DNA of 64,000 nucleotides from Litsea cubeba (GCA_012931725.1 CM022949.1:234900-298899); one strand, 5' to 3'. Positions 22,732 to 33,921 are shown, counted from the first letter of the stretch. Translations and numbers: made by a program. The notes: generated from the sequence alone by a model not told the origin.

Positions 22732-23199
22732 GAAAGTTCAACAAATCCGCGGTTAGAAAATTATTCGTTATACGGTTAGAAAATTATTAGTTATGTACTG
22801 CTTTCTAACTTGGAGGTTTTTATTTGTTGGGCACTAGTGAAGACGGATGGGGCACATTTGATTATGGAATGGTAGATACATGTCAACATATCAGGGTCTA
22901 CTTCTATGGTACTGGTCTTGTAGACCGGAATGATATTGGAAGCTGGGTTTAGTTGGGTATCACCATCATCCAAAGGTGGAAGGTTTCATGGGGTGGGTGT
23001 GTCATCTATGAGCCTTTACAGGAAAGTAAAAATGTAGCATTCATTGCATGCATGTTGCATATGAGCCTTTACAGGAAAGTAAAAATGTAGATCGAATGGG
23101 CTTTTCTTCAATTGGCCCCTCTTAAAAAAGACTCTTAAAATTATGTGTAGACTTTGTTCGAGGTCGTGACATAGTGTGACTCGCGTGCAGACTAGTAAA
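22732..23199. other. Intergenic with a 30-bp direct duplication
   Basis: No gene is seen. The segment with GAGCCTTTACAGGAAAGTAA is present at about 23010 and again at about 23062, separated by roughly 22 bp. Confidence 0.5.
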
Positions 23200-23477
23200 A
23201 TAAATAAAGAGGAATTTACCTGGTAGGGCCTCATAGGATCCTATACCACTTTGGAGGTATTGTATTTACCATAGACACGGATAAGGCTCTACATATGCAG
23301 TTTTTTTTTTTTTTTTTTTTTTTGTCATTTAGCGAATGGTCGATATCGACCATTCTGCGGGAACCCAAATAAAAATTGGGTTTTTCAGAATGGAGAAGAG
23401 GGGAGGAGGAGGGGGGAGGAAGAGAGGACGAGGGGGTCTGCTCATCTTCAAGTGGATGGCAATAATGATGCTGTGTC

Positions 23478-23672
23478 TGCTATCATCCTTGTGGATTGAT
23501 TTACGGTGACCTGAAATGCACCTTCCCTGCATCTGTCAGGAACAGTTACAGTGATCTTCCATGGATGGACGCTTTGCAATTTCTTGGCACTGGAACAATG
23601 CCAAATGCCATTGCTCAGTATCCTTCTCTTGAAACCCAAGTTGAAACCATATCATGGCACCCATCTTAAATA
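23478..23672 (+). pseudogene. Unidentified captured exon in MULE 4
   Basis: An open frame reading CTFPASVRNSYSDLPWMDAL and later QYPSLETQVETISWHP before TAA looks like genuine protein rather than chance, and it precedes the RIN4-like exon. The SWHP ending recalls the start of plant prolyl 4-hydroxylases (xxVExxSWxPRA), but this is a weak resemblance and no function is claimed. Confidence 0.35.
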
Positions 23673-23698
23673 GGAAAACCATTTTTTTCCCTGTGCAG

Positions 23699-24020
23699 CA
23701 TCGCGCGCATGTACCTAAATTCGGAAACTGGGACGGCGAAGACAATGTCCCTTACACTGCCTATTTTGATAAGGCACGCAAGGGTAAAAGTGAAGGTGGG
23801 AAGATAATTAATCCAAATGATCCTCAAGACAACCCCAATGCATTTTCTGATGATGTACCCCCAGTTCATGCTCCTCCATTTAGAACCACAGCTGATCCAG
23901 AGGTGCCATCTGCAGCAGCTGCCACAACGTTGAAGCCCAAGCACGAGCATCAGGCCAGCAGGGAAGATGGTGATGTCAGGCAATTTACCGATTCTCCAGC
24001 ACGTCATGAGAATGCAGGGC
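23699..24020 (+). pseudogene. Captured RIN4/NOI-domain exon
   Basis: Directly after a splice-acceptor-like TGTGCAG, the frame reads HVPKFGNWDGEDNVPYTAYF then DKARKGK, the NOI (nitrate-induced) domain shared by RIN4 and its relatives. Its VPKFGNW core is the site where the bacterial protease AvrRpt2 cuts RIN4. Further on, ASREDGDVRQFTDSPARHEN matches the second conserved NOI-family segment. RIN4 is a membrane-tethered immune regulator guarded by NLR receptors; its C-terminal palmitoylation cysteines are absent here. The first exon and C-terminus are missing, and the frame ends in a copia LTR scrap. The fragment lies between MULE TIRs. Confidence 0.8.
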
Positions 24021-24235
24021 TGTCACTGACATAATGGTATCAAAAGCGCAAGGTTCGCCTTCAAGGTGTTTGATAAAATTCTTGTGTGAACAATGGAACA
24101 AAGTTTGAACAAAATGGTTAGTTTAAATGGAAGAAATTATCATGTTTGGAAGGGTAAGATGGAAGACCTTCATTGATGACCATTCAAGAAAACTTTGGGC
24201 GGCTCTGTTCGAGCCAATCAAGAATATGGATGGGC
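24021..24235 (+). mobile_element. Copia scrap with tRNA primer-binding site, gag start joined to integrase
   Basis: TGTCACTGACA, resembling an LTR end, is followed by TGGTATCAAAAGC (24035-24047), a variant of the initiator-Met-tRNA primer-binding site. A gag start comes next (SLNGRNYHVWKGKMEDL from 24114). This runs directly into FIDDHSRKLW, an integrase core motif, so almost the whole polyprotein between them is deleted. It was probably captured with neighbouring sequence. Confidence 0.6.
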
Positions 24236-24307
24236 TACAGCTGGTCTGCAAGATAGCAATTGATGGGAAGAAAGGGAAGCTGGGTGGAGGAATTCAGGAG
24301 CGATTAG

Positions 24308-25224
24308 GTGCCCCGGCCAATCAAGATTCTGATCAGTACCTTCCACACCGCCAATGTTGCAATGATTTCTCTTCATGGTGATGACAAATACATGTGCCTT
24401 AAAAAAGGCCAAAGAAGAATGCAGATTTCAGAGCTTGATTTCTCTGTTGATTTTCCAAGGCAAATAAGCCGAGACAAATACGAGGTTCTTCTCTCCTCCT
24501 GCAATGGTTTGCTTTTCTCCTATTATTTCATCAGAGGAAGGGCTGATTTGGATGAGTGCTACATCTCCAATCCATGGACCAAAGAGTGTGTTCGTCTTCC
24601 AAATCCAACCATCTTATCATGTGATAATTGTTGTTTGTATGGGCTTGCCTTTGAAAACAAGAGCTGCAACAATGTAGCCTTGTACAAGATTGTGATGGTT
24701 CATAAGACTAAAGCTTGCTATCCTGCTATCCTATTCCAGATCTACTCATCCGATAAAAAGAGGTGGCAATTACTTCAGATGGCTTCCGAACTAAATCTTT
24801 GTTTGAGTAAGCTAGACCAAAAGACAGTTTGTTGCAGTTGGACTAAGCTAGACCCAAATGCAGTTTATTGCAACGGTGTCTTGAAGATGTCGATGAGCGG
24901 TGAATTGTTGATATTTCATGATGTAGATATACAAGGAGCAATGGAGAGACTTTTGGAGCTTTCTCCAATGCACAGAAAAAATATGCATTGCCAGATTTTG
25001 CACCTATAGACATGAGTTGCCAAGGAGATGATAAAGTTCTCGTACTTGACAATTACAAGCTGTCGGGAGCTGTCGGGTGCCCCGATCAACAATATTTTTG
25101 TGATGACTGTTCTTGGGTAGGAAGGTGGACTATATCTTGTTCTCATTCTGCCTCAAATCATGATCCCCTAAAGAATTTAGCATACACTAAAATCCTTCAT
25201 GAAGATGCAATGATCGGAATATGA
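24308..25224 (+). pseudogene. Captured F-box-associated (FBA/DUF295-like) domain gene
   Basis: A 233-residue frame contains SCNGLLFSYYF and CYISNPWTKECVRLPNP, the hallmark of the F-box-associated interaction domain, where a blade reads SCNGLL...NPxTKxxxxLP. The domain continues in another frame from about 24988 (GDDKVLVLDNYKLSGAVG) to TGA, so an A-run near 24976-24981 has caused a frameshift. The N-terminal F-box itself is not seen; the upstream portion reads into copia-derived sequence. Intact relatives present substrates to SCF E3 ligases. Without the F-box this copy could not dock to SKP1 even if expressed. Confidence 0.72.
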
Positions 25225-26755
25225 TGGTTGTCTTATATTTATTGTCAATACTCCTCTTTCTCAGTTACATGATGCTGACAAAGGGAAGAAGACATTGACC
25301 GTTGCAACACTGGTAAATAATTTATAACCACAAAAGGCATCATCAATCATTCAGAACATGGCAGTTGAAGACCGAAATCATTTTCTACTTTCTTATGTTA
25401 TTCTTGTTTTTTGTTGTAATTGTTAAGTTTGGATTAAGATGTAGGTGCGAATGAGCGATGATAAATATACAGATTGCAATATGTTTGAGACTTAAACACT
25501 CATTATAATAGTGTAGAGTCATTTCTGTTGTTACGGAGCAGGTTAATTTACAGTTTTTGTATCTCCAAACGGAGCATTGTTATGGACAGTCATCATTTTT
25601 TTTCTTCTATTTTATTATGGTCGATATCGACAATAAAAGTGGTTGACACTGACAATGTCTGTAAATTTATGTTTCAGTTATGTGGTCGATATCGACAATA
25701 AAAGTGGTCGACACTGACAATGACTGTAAATTAATGTTTCAGTTATGTGGTCGATATCGACAATAAAAGTGGTCGATACTGACAATGACTGTAAATTATA
25801 TCTTTCAGTTATATGGTCGATATCGATAACTATTATAGTCGATATCGACCACTTTTGTGCTTACTATACTTAATTTTGAGAAATTTGTCTCTACCATTAT
25901 TTAGCTGAACAAAGAGGCCCCTTACTATACTCTAGCTTATCACATCATCCATAGTTGCTTTTAATTTATCAATTTTCAATGCAAATAAGAAGAGTAGAAA
26001 GAACATCCCAGGCAACATTTGAATCCCACCGGAAACTCAATTGTCTCTTCACATGATATTCTGGGTGAATCTAAGAGAACAACCATTTATAAAGATGAGT
26101 GCGGTATTTAGGAGGCCACATGATTGATGAAGTGTGCCCTCATTCAATCTCCCGAGGACTTTGATATAGTACATGTAAAAGATCAAAGGGTTTCATAGAG
26201 GTCAATTTTAAATGCCCCAACCATAGTGCTTTATAATGATTTGATAAGGATTGTTACAAGTGTGTCCCAGTGCAATCATCCAGCACTGCACCAGATCACT
26301 AAATCATATTTTGTTATTTTAAGAACACCTTTTGGGCATAGCAAAACTTACAATTTATTTATGTACGTCTTTAAGTGTATGAAATGTGATCTTGTGAAAA
26401 TATAATTAAGTCAACCTTTCTCAATTCATTCAACAACCCTATGTAATGTACCTTTTCTTTAATTGGTAAATCTATGCACTTGAATAAACATGCTTTCAAA
26501 AACTATAACATTAACTGTGGGACGGATAACATGTAAACAGGTGCATTCATTACATAATTTATATGTTTTCATTTAAAACAATATAAAGAAATAGATTTGT
26601 GAGAGAGCTTCTATCATGAGCGTGTGGTGGGGCAGAGTGCGGTTTCTATCATGTGGGTAAATAATGGCACCAAATCTATTTTTCTACTTATGGTCAATCA
26701 GTTGATATTAGGTTCATTTATTAATTTTTTATTCTTGCTAGATTAAGTATAGATG
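25225..26755. other. Non-coding interior of MULE 4
   Basis: Apart from the tandem array, this 1.5-kb stretch shows no gene. A short piece near 26025-26140 (CATGATATTCTGGGTGAATC onward) may derive from a copia or other gene but has no open frame. Confidence 0.35.
25618..25855. repeat. 65-bp tandem array built on GGTCGATATCGAC
   Basis: Three near-identical units of about 65 bp (start TGGTCGATATCGACAATAAA, later GGTCGACACTGACAATG and TGTTTCAGTTATG) and a partial fourth ending TAGTCGATATCGACCACTTTT. The core is the same palindrome that sits in both TIRs of MULE 4. Confidence 0.85.
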
Positions 26756-26790
26756 CATGCTATTCAAACTAGTCTCTCTGTTTCTTACTA

Positions 26791-27090
26791 TTGAGTTATT
26801 GCACAGGCACAGGTTTAAGCCTCTTGTTTCTCCTAATTGGAAGTACTTGGACACACTGGATATTCAAGAAAAGGAAGATCATGCAATTCAAGGAGAAATT
26901 TTTCCAACAAATTGGAGGTTTGATGCTGCAAAAAAAGATCTCATACAGAGTTGGGGCATTCAAGATCTTCACCACAGAAGAGTTAGAAAGTGCGACAGAT
27001 AATTATAGTATAAACAAAATTACTGGTCAAGGGAGCTATGGCATTATTTACAAGGAAACTCTAACAGATAATAGAATAGTTGCCAACTCA
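26791..27090 (+). pseudogene. Captured wall-associated kinase (WAK) fragment
   Basis: After an acceptor-like CACAG the frame reads a TM helix (GLSLLFLLIGSTW) and basic juxtamembrane region. It continues with FKIFTTEELESATDNYS and the glycine-rich loop GQGSYGIIYK, ending at LTDNRIVA. Plant WAK and WAK-like receptors show the same order (FFxxNGGxxLxQ, FTxEELxxATxNYxxxxxLGxGGxGTVYKG, DxRxVAIKK). The catalytic lysine, catalytic loop and all later parts are missing, and following codons are unrelated. WAKs link the cell wall to cytosolic signalling; this is only the membrane-spanning hinge and the start of the N-lobe. Confidence 0.75.
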
Positions 27091-27179
27091 AACAGGGTCA
27101 TTCCTCTCAGGAAGCCGATCAAAGAGGCCCCTTGCATTTTCCAACAATCCATTATGGGTATAGCAGGTCATCATTAAAG

Positions 27180-27398
27180 TCTACGAAAGACATCTCTTTG
27201 GGGCATTTTATCAAACAGCTCAGCAGCATCTTTAACTCGATCATTGTGAGAGTAGCCAACGATCATTGAATTCCATGAAACCAAGTTCTTGAATGCATAT
27301 GAACAAGCCCACTCCTGGTAGAGATCTTCTACCCTTTCTAGATGCATATTTGCAAAGATGTCCATTATTGAGAGATCCAACACCTGTATTTTCTGCAA
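27180..27398 (-). pseudogene. Captured pentatricopeptide-repeat (PPR) fragment
   Basis: The minus-strand frame contains NLVSWNSMIVGYSHN and then AAELFDKMPQRDV, a textbook PLS-type PPR unit (VxxWNxMIxGYxxxGxxxxAxxLFxxMPxRDV). Intact PPR proteins bind organellar RNA. About two repeat units are recognisable. The piece abuts the WAK fragment on the opposite strand and is followed by the right TIR. Confidence 0.75.
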
Positions 27399-27665
27399 TC
27401 AACCTGATTTTGGGTTAAGGACCTACCATTCGATGGCTATAATTGAAAAAGATGTGTAGCACAAATACAGCAGAAGTGTGGATTGTGGAAGTTCACATAA
27501 ATAATCTACTTGGAATGATCCTCCCTCTTCCTTTCCCTCTCCTCCCTCTTCCTCCTCCTCTCTTCTTCATCCTGAATGGTGAAAAACCCAATTTTTATTT
27601 GGGTTCCCGCAGAATGGTCGATATCGACCATAAAAGTGGTCGATATCGACCATTCGCTAAACGAC

Positions 27666-27696
<31 letters not shown>

Positions 27697-27795
27697 GGAC
27701 ATGTAGAGCCTTATCCGTGTGGATGGTAAATACAACACCTCTGAAGTGGTATAGTATCCTATGGGGCTCTACCAGGTAAATTCCTCATAAATAAA

Positions 27796-27938
27796 AAATT
27801 AAGACAGGTACTCAATCGTGATCTTTCCTGGGTTTTGTGATTTTATTAGTTAACTATAGGAAGATAAAGATCAATCCCAGAGAAAATATAACATAAATAA
27901 AACTCTCACTTTCATACAGAACACTTTTCTACTTTCTT
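27796..27938. other. 3' flank of RLK copy 2
   Basis: Contains AGAAAATATAACATAAATAA, shared with 7327-7346 downstream of RLK copy 1. No gene is seen. Confidence 0.5.
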
Positions 27939-28070
27939 GGAAAAGTCCGGGCGGCCCAAAATACTCGAGCTGTGGCACGGATTCCAAGGGGTCCGTTCAG
28001 CCGAGAACCAACAGCCCCCCTGGAATCCGTGCCACATCCCGGGCACGGATTTCGGGCCATGTAGGAGGGC
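27939..28070. mobile_element. Foldback MITE in the 3' flank of RLK copy 2
   Basis: Two arms, each with TGTGGCACGGATTCCA or its complement and outer GGGC/GGCCC sequence, can fold into one long hairpin. RLK copy 1 lacks this block at the equivalent position (about 7380). TSDs were not resolved. Confidence 0.62.
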
Positions 28071-28156
28071 TCATCTTTCTTATATATCGTGGCAGCCAAC
28101 GATACATTAATGTTTACCAACACAAGATGAACATTTATTAATCATGATTGCCAATT

Positions 28157-28554
28157 ATACATTTCTTACCACTCTATCAGCAAGGTAAAAGTCCCTAACT
28201 TTCTGCAATTCGGCGATGACATCTTTCATCTCTTTTCGGGCTTTCGGGGACTCAGCCGAACATGATACACCTATTCTCACCAATGAAACTTGGCCCTCGT
28301 GCATCATGCATGCTGCTAACTCTGATGTTATTTCTATTGTGTTGGATGATTTTCTGAGAGCAATCGACGATCTACAATGTCCATTACACTTTCAGGCAAT
28401 GCCATCTTAGCAAATTGATGAAGACCGAGATCATCTTTAAACTTATCATCGGAAGGTCCTTTTCTGGTGACCATCTCCAAGAGAAGGATCCCATAGCTAT
28501 ACACATCTCCATGGACCATATGTACGTTGATGGATTAGCACCCATACCATATTC
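28157..28554 (-). pseudogene. LRR receptor kinase copy 2, exon 2 (kinase C-lobe), frameshifted
   Basis: Closely similar to exon 2 of copy 1 (SYGILLLEMVTRKGPSDDKF, then KMALPESVMDIVDRRLLS). It differs by several indels: an extra GCAT near 28308, a shortened block near 28348, and a small insertion near 28512 that disrupts the start. The acceptor TGCAG is retained at 28555-28559. Coding capacity is lost. Confidence 0.82.
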
Positions 28555-29468
28555 TGCAATTCATAAACCTCTTATTTTTAATAAGCAAGGGCTAAAAGTT
28601 TTGCTAGCTCAACTCATTTAATTCCTCCACGGTCCCAATCTTAATTATGCAGAAATATGTGAAATATAGCTAGTAAGACCAAAATTTTATGATTCATAAT
28701 GAGGCAGGTTGGGCAATGTCTAACTTTGGATATGAGAAAGTAGTGTTTTTTTTTTCTTGTACAACAATACTAATGATCAACAGAAATTACTGGGAAAGGT
28801 AAACTGAAATGACCGGGCTAGGTTGGGCTGCATGGACTCGAATGGGCTTGAGCCCAATTTCTTTTTCTTTTCTTTTTTCTTTTTCTTTTTTTTTTGTCTA
28901 CAGAGAAAGCATTAAACAGCAACAGAAAAAAAAAGAAAAAGAAAACAAACAAACAGGGAAATAAATAAACACAAAAGCAGAAATTGAAAGAGCCCCCAAA
29001 AAATACCATGAAAGTTCAAGCACTCCATTGGGCATTAGCCCAATTTCACTATATATGAAAACTAAAAAGAGATTGAGTTGTCTCAGTTAGATCACAAGCT
29101 AACCTCGAGCTCGAGCCCATTCAATTTGGTTGGACTCAGCTTGCGCTTAGCTTGGCCTGTACAATTTTGTATCATATTATTACACATACACACATATGAT
29201 ACATTACAGTTATGTGTTTAATATTATGGTACATATAATTTTAATACTGAATATGCATATATTATATATAACTTTATTAGGGATAAAAAATAAAGTGAAG
29301 TTTAACCATAACTTGACTAGAGCTAGACTTGTCAAGCTTGACCTGAGCTCTAACTCCCAAGTCTACGACGATGATGGTCTATCATTGTATATTACATTTT
29401 AAAAGATAGAAAACCAATCCACCTCCATCTCCTTCTCTACAAACACAACCGGTCATCAATCCCTAATT

Positions 29469-29835
29469 TAGCGGTCCTCATGGGCCGGCCCATCCTGAGC
29501 TTGATCCGAGCGTAGCCCGCTTTGCGCCGGGCTTGGATATGTAATTAGGGTTCGATTAATAATTGGGCCAGGCTTGGATTAAGTGATGGGAAGCCAATAG
29601 CTCGGCCCTGCTTGTGTAAGATTAATTCATGCAATTTAATTTAATTAGTGCTCTAATGCCCACAAAAGTGATGAAAAGCCCGGTTCAGCCCGGTCCGATT
29701 GATTAAATGGACGGGCTTGGTCTTAAGTTTTATGGCCCGTGTAAGGCTTGGGCCGGGCCTTGGCCAGTATTTCTAAAGCTGGGTTGGGCTTGAATATGCC
29801 TTAGCCCGGCCCAGCCCGGCCAATGAACACCCCGA
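29469..29835. mobile_element. hAT-type MITE with 8-bp TSD
   Basis: Ends TAGCGGTCCTCATGGGCCGG and, inverted, TCGGGGTGTTCATTGGCCGG. The element is flanked by perfect CCCTAATT repeats (29461-29468 and 29836-29843). The interior is rich in GCCCGG/CCGGGC words. Confidence 0.82.
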
Positions 29836-30283
29836 CCCTAATTGTAGCTTTATAACAGAGGCAGCCAGTGGGCGCCTGAGCATCTTCTAGAGCAGGAGAG
29901 AAAGGGAGACCATAGAGAAAAAAAAAACACACAATTGTCATATTTTTGAAACGATTATTATTTCCTAGAGTTTTGTATAGGTTTCAGACTTTCAGTGCTT
30001 CTTTATAAAGAACTTCAATGTTCTCTATAAAAGCATAGTTAGTGTAAAATAATCTTATCTAAAATGTCATCTTTCTAGACTTGTTTTATATGGAGCCTAG
30101 CAAATTACCGTCCAATAGGAGTTGGGCCCACCTATGATACCATTAGCGACCGGCTATTGCGGCCGCTAAAGGTCTTCCTTTAAAACCCCCTTCCCCAAAT
30201 CTACTTTTTCGTTTTTTTCTTCCCCCTTTCCCCCTCCCGCCCTCTGTTTTCCCCCTTCCCCCTCCCCCTCCCCTCCCGCACTC

Positions 30284-30500
30284 TGCACTGTGCCGTCCCG
30301 CCGGAGCCCGCTGCGCAGGAGCGGCCACTGGTTCTCTCTCTCTCTCTCTCCCTATCCCTATCCCTATCCCTCTCTCTCTATTTCTCTATGCACTGTGCCG
30401 CGCTCTGCACTGTCCCGCCGCACCAGCGACGCCACCGCCGGAGCCCGCCTGCGCCGGAGCTGCCACCGGTTCTCTCTCTCTCTCTCTCTTTCCCGGAAAC
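30284..30500 (+). repeat. GC-rich tandem duplication with TC microsatellites in the CACTA
   Basis: Two related units (around 30284-30390 and 30397-30495) each contain CTCTGCACTG, CGCCGGAGCCCGC, a CCAC(T/C)GGTTCTC block and a CT-repeat. They are followed by CGGAAACCCTAGC, a common plant 5' UTR word, so the region may be the leader of the kelch gene captured downstream. Confidence 0.55.
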
Positions 30501-31215
30501 CCTAGCTCGCACCAAACCCTCTTCGGTTTCGTCAGCTGCTGTCTGAACAAGGAACTGGTCCTTTTCCCCATCTGAAGGAGTCTGAGACGACGGTCTGTGT
30601 AGATTTCGTTTATGCATATATGTGTATATGTAATCTGTCTGTGTTTGAGCTGCTTAGGATTTTGTTTATGTTGTTTGTTTGGTTTTGTTTATTTTTTATT
30701 TTTTGGATAGTATTGATGGAGAGATATGAGGGGATGGGGAATTGATTGGTTTTTCGGTGTTGTCGAAGAATTGTGTATAATTTCCTTTTTTATGTGGATG
30801 GGTTTTTTTTTATTTTTTGTCTTCAGATTGTTTGTTTTCTACTCGTTAATGATCAGAGGTTTAGTTGGGATTTGTGGGATTCTCAGCCTGTGTAATGTAT
30901 TAAGGGCTTTGGGTTTTTTTTCTTTATGCTTTTTTTGCCTTAGAGCTGTGTTGATTCATTCTCTTGGTTATGTTCACTACAGCACACATCCATCAAGCCC
31001 TTGGGTGATCGAGTGCTAGTTAAAATCAAAACTGTTGATTAGAAAGCACCCATAATTTCTTGTCTACTACAGATGTCTGTGATGTTTAACTTGAGTTGGT
31101 TGTTCCTGTACTTTTCACCCATCTGCCTTGCACCCTTTTTCAATAAAAAATGGGCTGTTGGTCTTGAATTGTTACAAGTGCTGTTGTTTTCTTCAATCTG
31201 GTGGGGTTTGAAGAG

Positions 31216-33014
31216 ATGGGTTCTTTGGGTGGAGAAGTTGTGAAGAAGAATGCAATGTGGCTCTATCCAAAGGTTTTGGGTTTCAATCCTTCTGAGAGAT
31301 GAGGTCATTTTGCCTTCTACTCAAATGGGGTAGTCTATGTTTTTGGGGTATGTTTGTTCAAACCCATCATTTTCTCTTTGATTAATTTTCCATATGCCTT
31401 TTCATTTCAATTCCTTCCTTTTCATTTCAAAGACTTTTCTATTTTCGGAAGTATTTTTTTTTCTTAAATGAATATTTCCTTTTTATCTTAGCATTCTTGA
31501 TGTAGTATATTTGGTCAATTTTATTTCCTGCAATGTTACTGTTGTTGTCTGCAGTTTTGCATAATTTTGTATACTTGTTTTTCTTTCTTTTGGTAGTTAC
31601 AGGGGTGTCTTCAGTTCCTTTTTTTTTTTGTTCTGTTTTTTCTTCTGTTTAGTCTCTTAAATACTGACCTATTGTTCTTCAAGGTAATCTGAGAACTTGC
31701 TTCTTTTGTGATTTTGGTTTGCTCTCAACTTGGGTAGTTGCTTGTTATTAGTATGGGCATCTTTGTCGTTTTTCAAAACTCATGCTTTTCTCTGTTTTTT
31801 TGTGTTCTGCAGTTTGGTTATGTTCCCTTTGGCTCATCAGCTTGGAAGATTGACATTTTCTTTTCCTAACTGCAATGTTTGTGGGGTTGGTCATCTATGC
31901 AGCAATTGTGCTGTGTAGGTTTAATGGGATCTCTATCACTATTATAATTTTTAGCATTGATCCCATCCCTGGATCTGTATCTCTTTTCTTCATTTCCTAA
32001 TTTCTCCATGGTCACTGATTTTTTGTTTTATGGAATTGTTTGAGAGCTCTTTTGAAGTATGCAGTGTGTTAGATTTTTTTTTTCATTTTCACTTTTTCCA
32101 AGTTCTTTGAATCATTTTTGCAAGACTCATGTTGATTGAGCTGTAAGTTGGGAAGTTTGGGTTGTGTTGGTCCTTTTCATTTCTCATTCTTTTATTTTTG
32201 CTGATGCTCAGCATCCATGGTATTTTTTAAACTTTAGTATGGTGTTAATGCTTTCTATGATGGAAACTGATGATTAGTCTGGGATTCCTTTTCTTTTCCC
32301 TGCCAAATGTTTTAGGATTTCCATTTTGCTTTCACTGGCATGGTATTGTGTAAAAGGTTGTAGGGTTTACAATCAAAACTGTAAGAATTGGACACAGTTA
32401 CAGACCCCACTTCTACATAGCTTTATGCCTTAATTTGCTCTATTGTCCTAGTCCCTTCCCTACATCTGTTAATATTATGTTAAAATCATTGTTAGATTAA
32501 GATTCCTTTTTTATATATATTTGAGTTGTTTAATGAGTTTTTTCTGTTTTAATGAAGTAGGAAAAAGATATTTCTAGAGAATAGATCCTTCAATTCTAGT
32601 GAAAAAGCTTTTATTTTTTTGCTCGGCAGGTGTTTTTTATGCTCTCTTATCATAACCAAAAGTTAATATATTTTTCTTTATCCTCTTTTTACTTGAGATA
32701 TCTTTGTGAGTGTTCTACTTTTCTGCAATAAAAATTTATGGCGGTGTGATCATTCAATGTTGGGTATCTCACATTCTCACCTGTCTTTCCAAGTACGGTT
32801 TGTAGAAATAAACATCAAAGAGAGACCCCGTTAGTTAATCAGAACCAACCATAATGTCAGGTTGACAAAACCATGCCTTCTATATCTTCACATTCATTTC
32901 AATTTGAGTCATCTTTCCTTTGACTCTAATCCTGCCATTATCCCATGTCTTATCTTTTAGTCTTCATACCCATTTCAGGGCTGTTGTGGGGGCCTACATT
33001 TCAGCGACGTCCTG
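31216..33014 (+). pseudogene. Captured kelch-repeat (galactose-oxidase-like) gene fragment, nonsense codon
   Basis: Exon 1 (31216-31347) starts MGSLGGEVVKKNAMWLYP and continues LGFNPSER, then TGA (31300-31302) where relatives have Trp (ERWGHS), then SNGVVYVFG. It is followed by GTATGT. The next exon starts after TTTCAG at 32979 and reads GCCGGLHFSDVL in the same phase, completing the kelch motif VFGGCCGGLHFSDVL. Similarity stops soon after. This matches the N-terminus of plant kelch-repeat proteins of the At1g51540 kind, by my recollection of that family. The 1.6-kb intron is preserved, so capture was at DNA level. The fragment lies between CACTA ends. Confidence 0.72.
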
Positions 33015-33921
33015 ATATCTCTCCAACTCCAATTGGACCAATCTATCGCCAGTGGTTTAAAATGCCATTTGGCGGACCGGTCCAATGGACACCTTTGATA
33101 GATGGATGCCAAGAGGTACTTCCATGGTACTTAAATACATTTACCAGATCTTCTTATCCTTTTTTAGATGGATTAATGGTGATAGCTCTAATCATCAAAA
33201 TTACAAATTTATAGTGGTGGTTCTAAAGGTTTGCTGCAGGAAATATATATATATATATCTTTGTGCAATTTCTGTTTTCTGTAGTCTTGTAGTGCATTGA
33301 TGAGATCCTTTCTTCGAATATGTTCAAACCAAGTGCAATTGGAGACATTCAGATTTTTTTTATATAGATCATTTGCCTTGCTAAAATTTCTTCTTCTCTC
33401 TATTGTAAGTGAGCGTCATCATGTGGAATTCACAATTTTTAACTAATGGGTTTTGTAGGAAAATTATCCATGTGGCTTTTATGATGCAATATATGGCCTT
33501 GAGTGCGATGCCATTGGAAGAGTAAGAAAGGATTCAATTATAGATGGAGAAAATGTTAATTCTGGAGAGGGGATTCCCTCTTGTTAGCAGGTTATTCTTT
33601 ACTTCAATAGCATTGTTTCATTATTTTTTTCAGCTTAAAGCATCAGTATTCAAACCATCACCCGCCCCAACACAGACACATGTTAGTATGTTACACCCTC
33701 AAAATAAGTGAATATTGTGTTTGTTGGTCTTAGGTCAACATATTGTGAATAGCAATTAGGTCTAAAGTTTCCGACAGTCTTATGATTTTCCAAATTTTTG
33801 CTACTCTTGAAGAAATTTCCTTTTCCAAGGTTGAAATATAGTAATGTCAGTTAGCAACTAATAGTCCTCACTTGGTTGGGGCTTGGCAAGCTGAGAGAGA
33901 GAAATTAGGCCTTGTATAGTA

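Larger units (their letters stand above)
23209..27786. mobile_element. Mutator-like element 4: multi-gene Pack-MULE with 9-bp TSD
   Basis: Terminal inverted repeats of about 230 bp. Both start GAGGAATTTACCTGGTAG and pass through a GGATAAGGCTCTACAT block, a T-run, and a palindrome AATGGTCGATATCGACCATT. They end near CCCAATTTTTATTTGGGTT. Flanks are perfect ATAAATAAA repeats (23200-23208 and 27787-27795). The 4578-bp element has no transposase. Inside are, in order, an unidentified exon, a RIN4/NOI exon, a copia scrap, an F-box-associated domain gene, a 65-bp tandem array, a WAK kinase piece and, on the minus strand, a PPR piece. The first base pairs resemble MULEs 1-3. Confidence 0.88.

Noticed and set aside
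25618..25855. Repeats with palindromes as a CRISPR-like array
   Set aside because: Repeat units have no unique spacers; eukaryotic transposon context.
27929..28123. 64-residue minus-strand frame
   Set aside because: Covers the foldback MITE; produced by its GC-rich palindrome.
30143..30617. Overlapping Arg/Gly-rich minus-strand frames
   Set aside because: Arise from the GC-rich and CT-repeat leader of the CACTA; no recognisable protein, and low complexity.
32945..33214. 89-residue plus-strand frame
   Set aside because: It is in the wrong frame relative to the kelch exon that starts at 32979, although it is longer.
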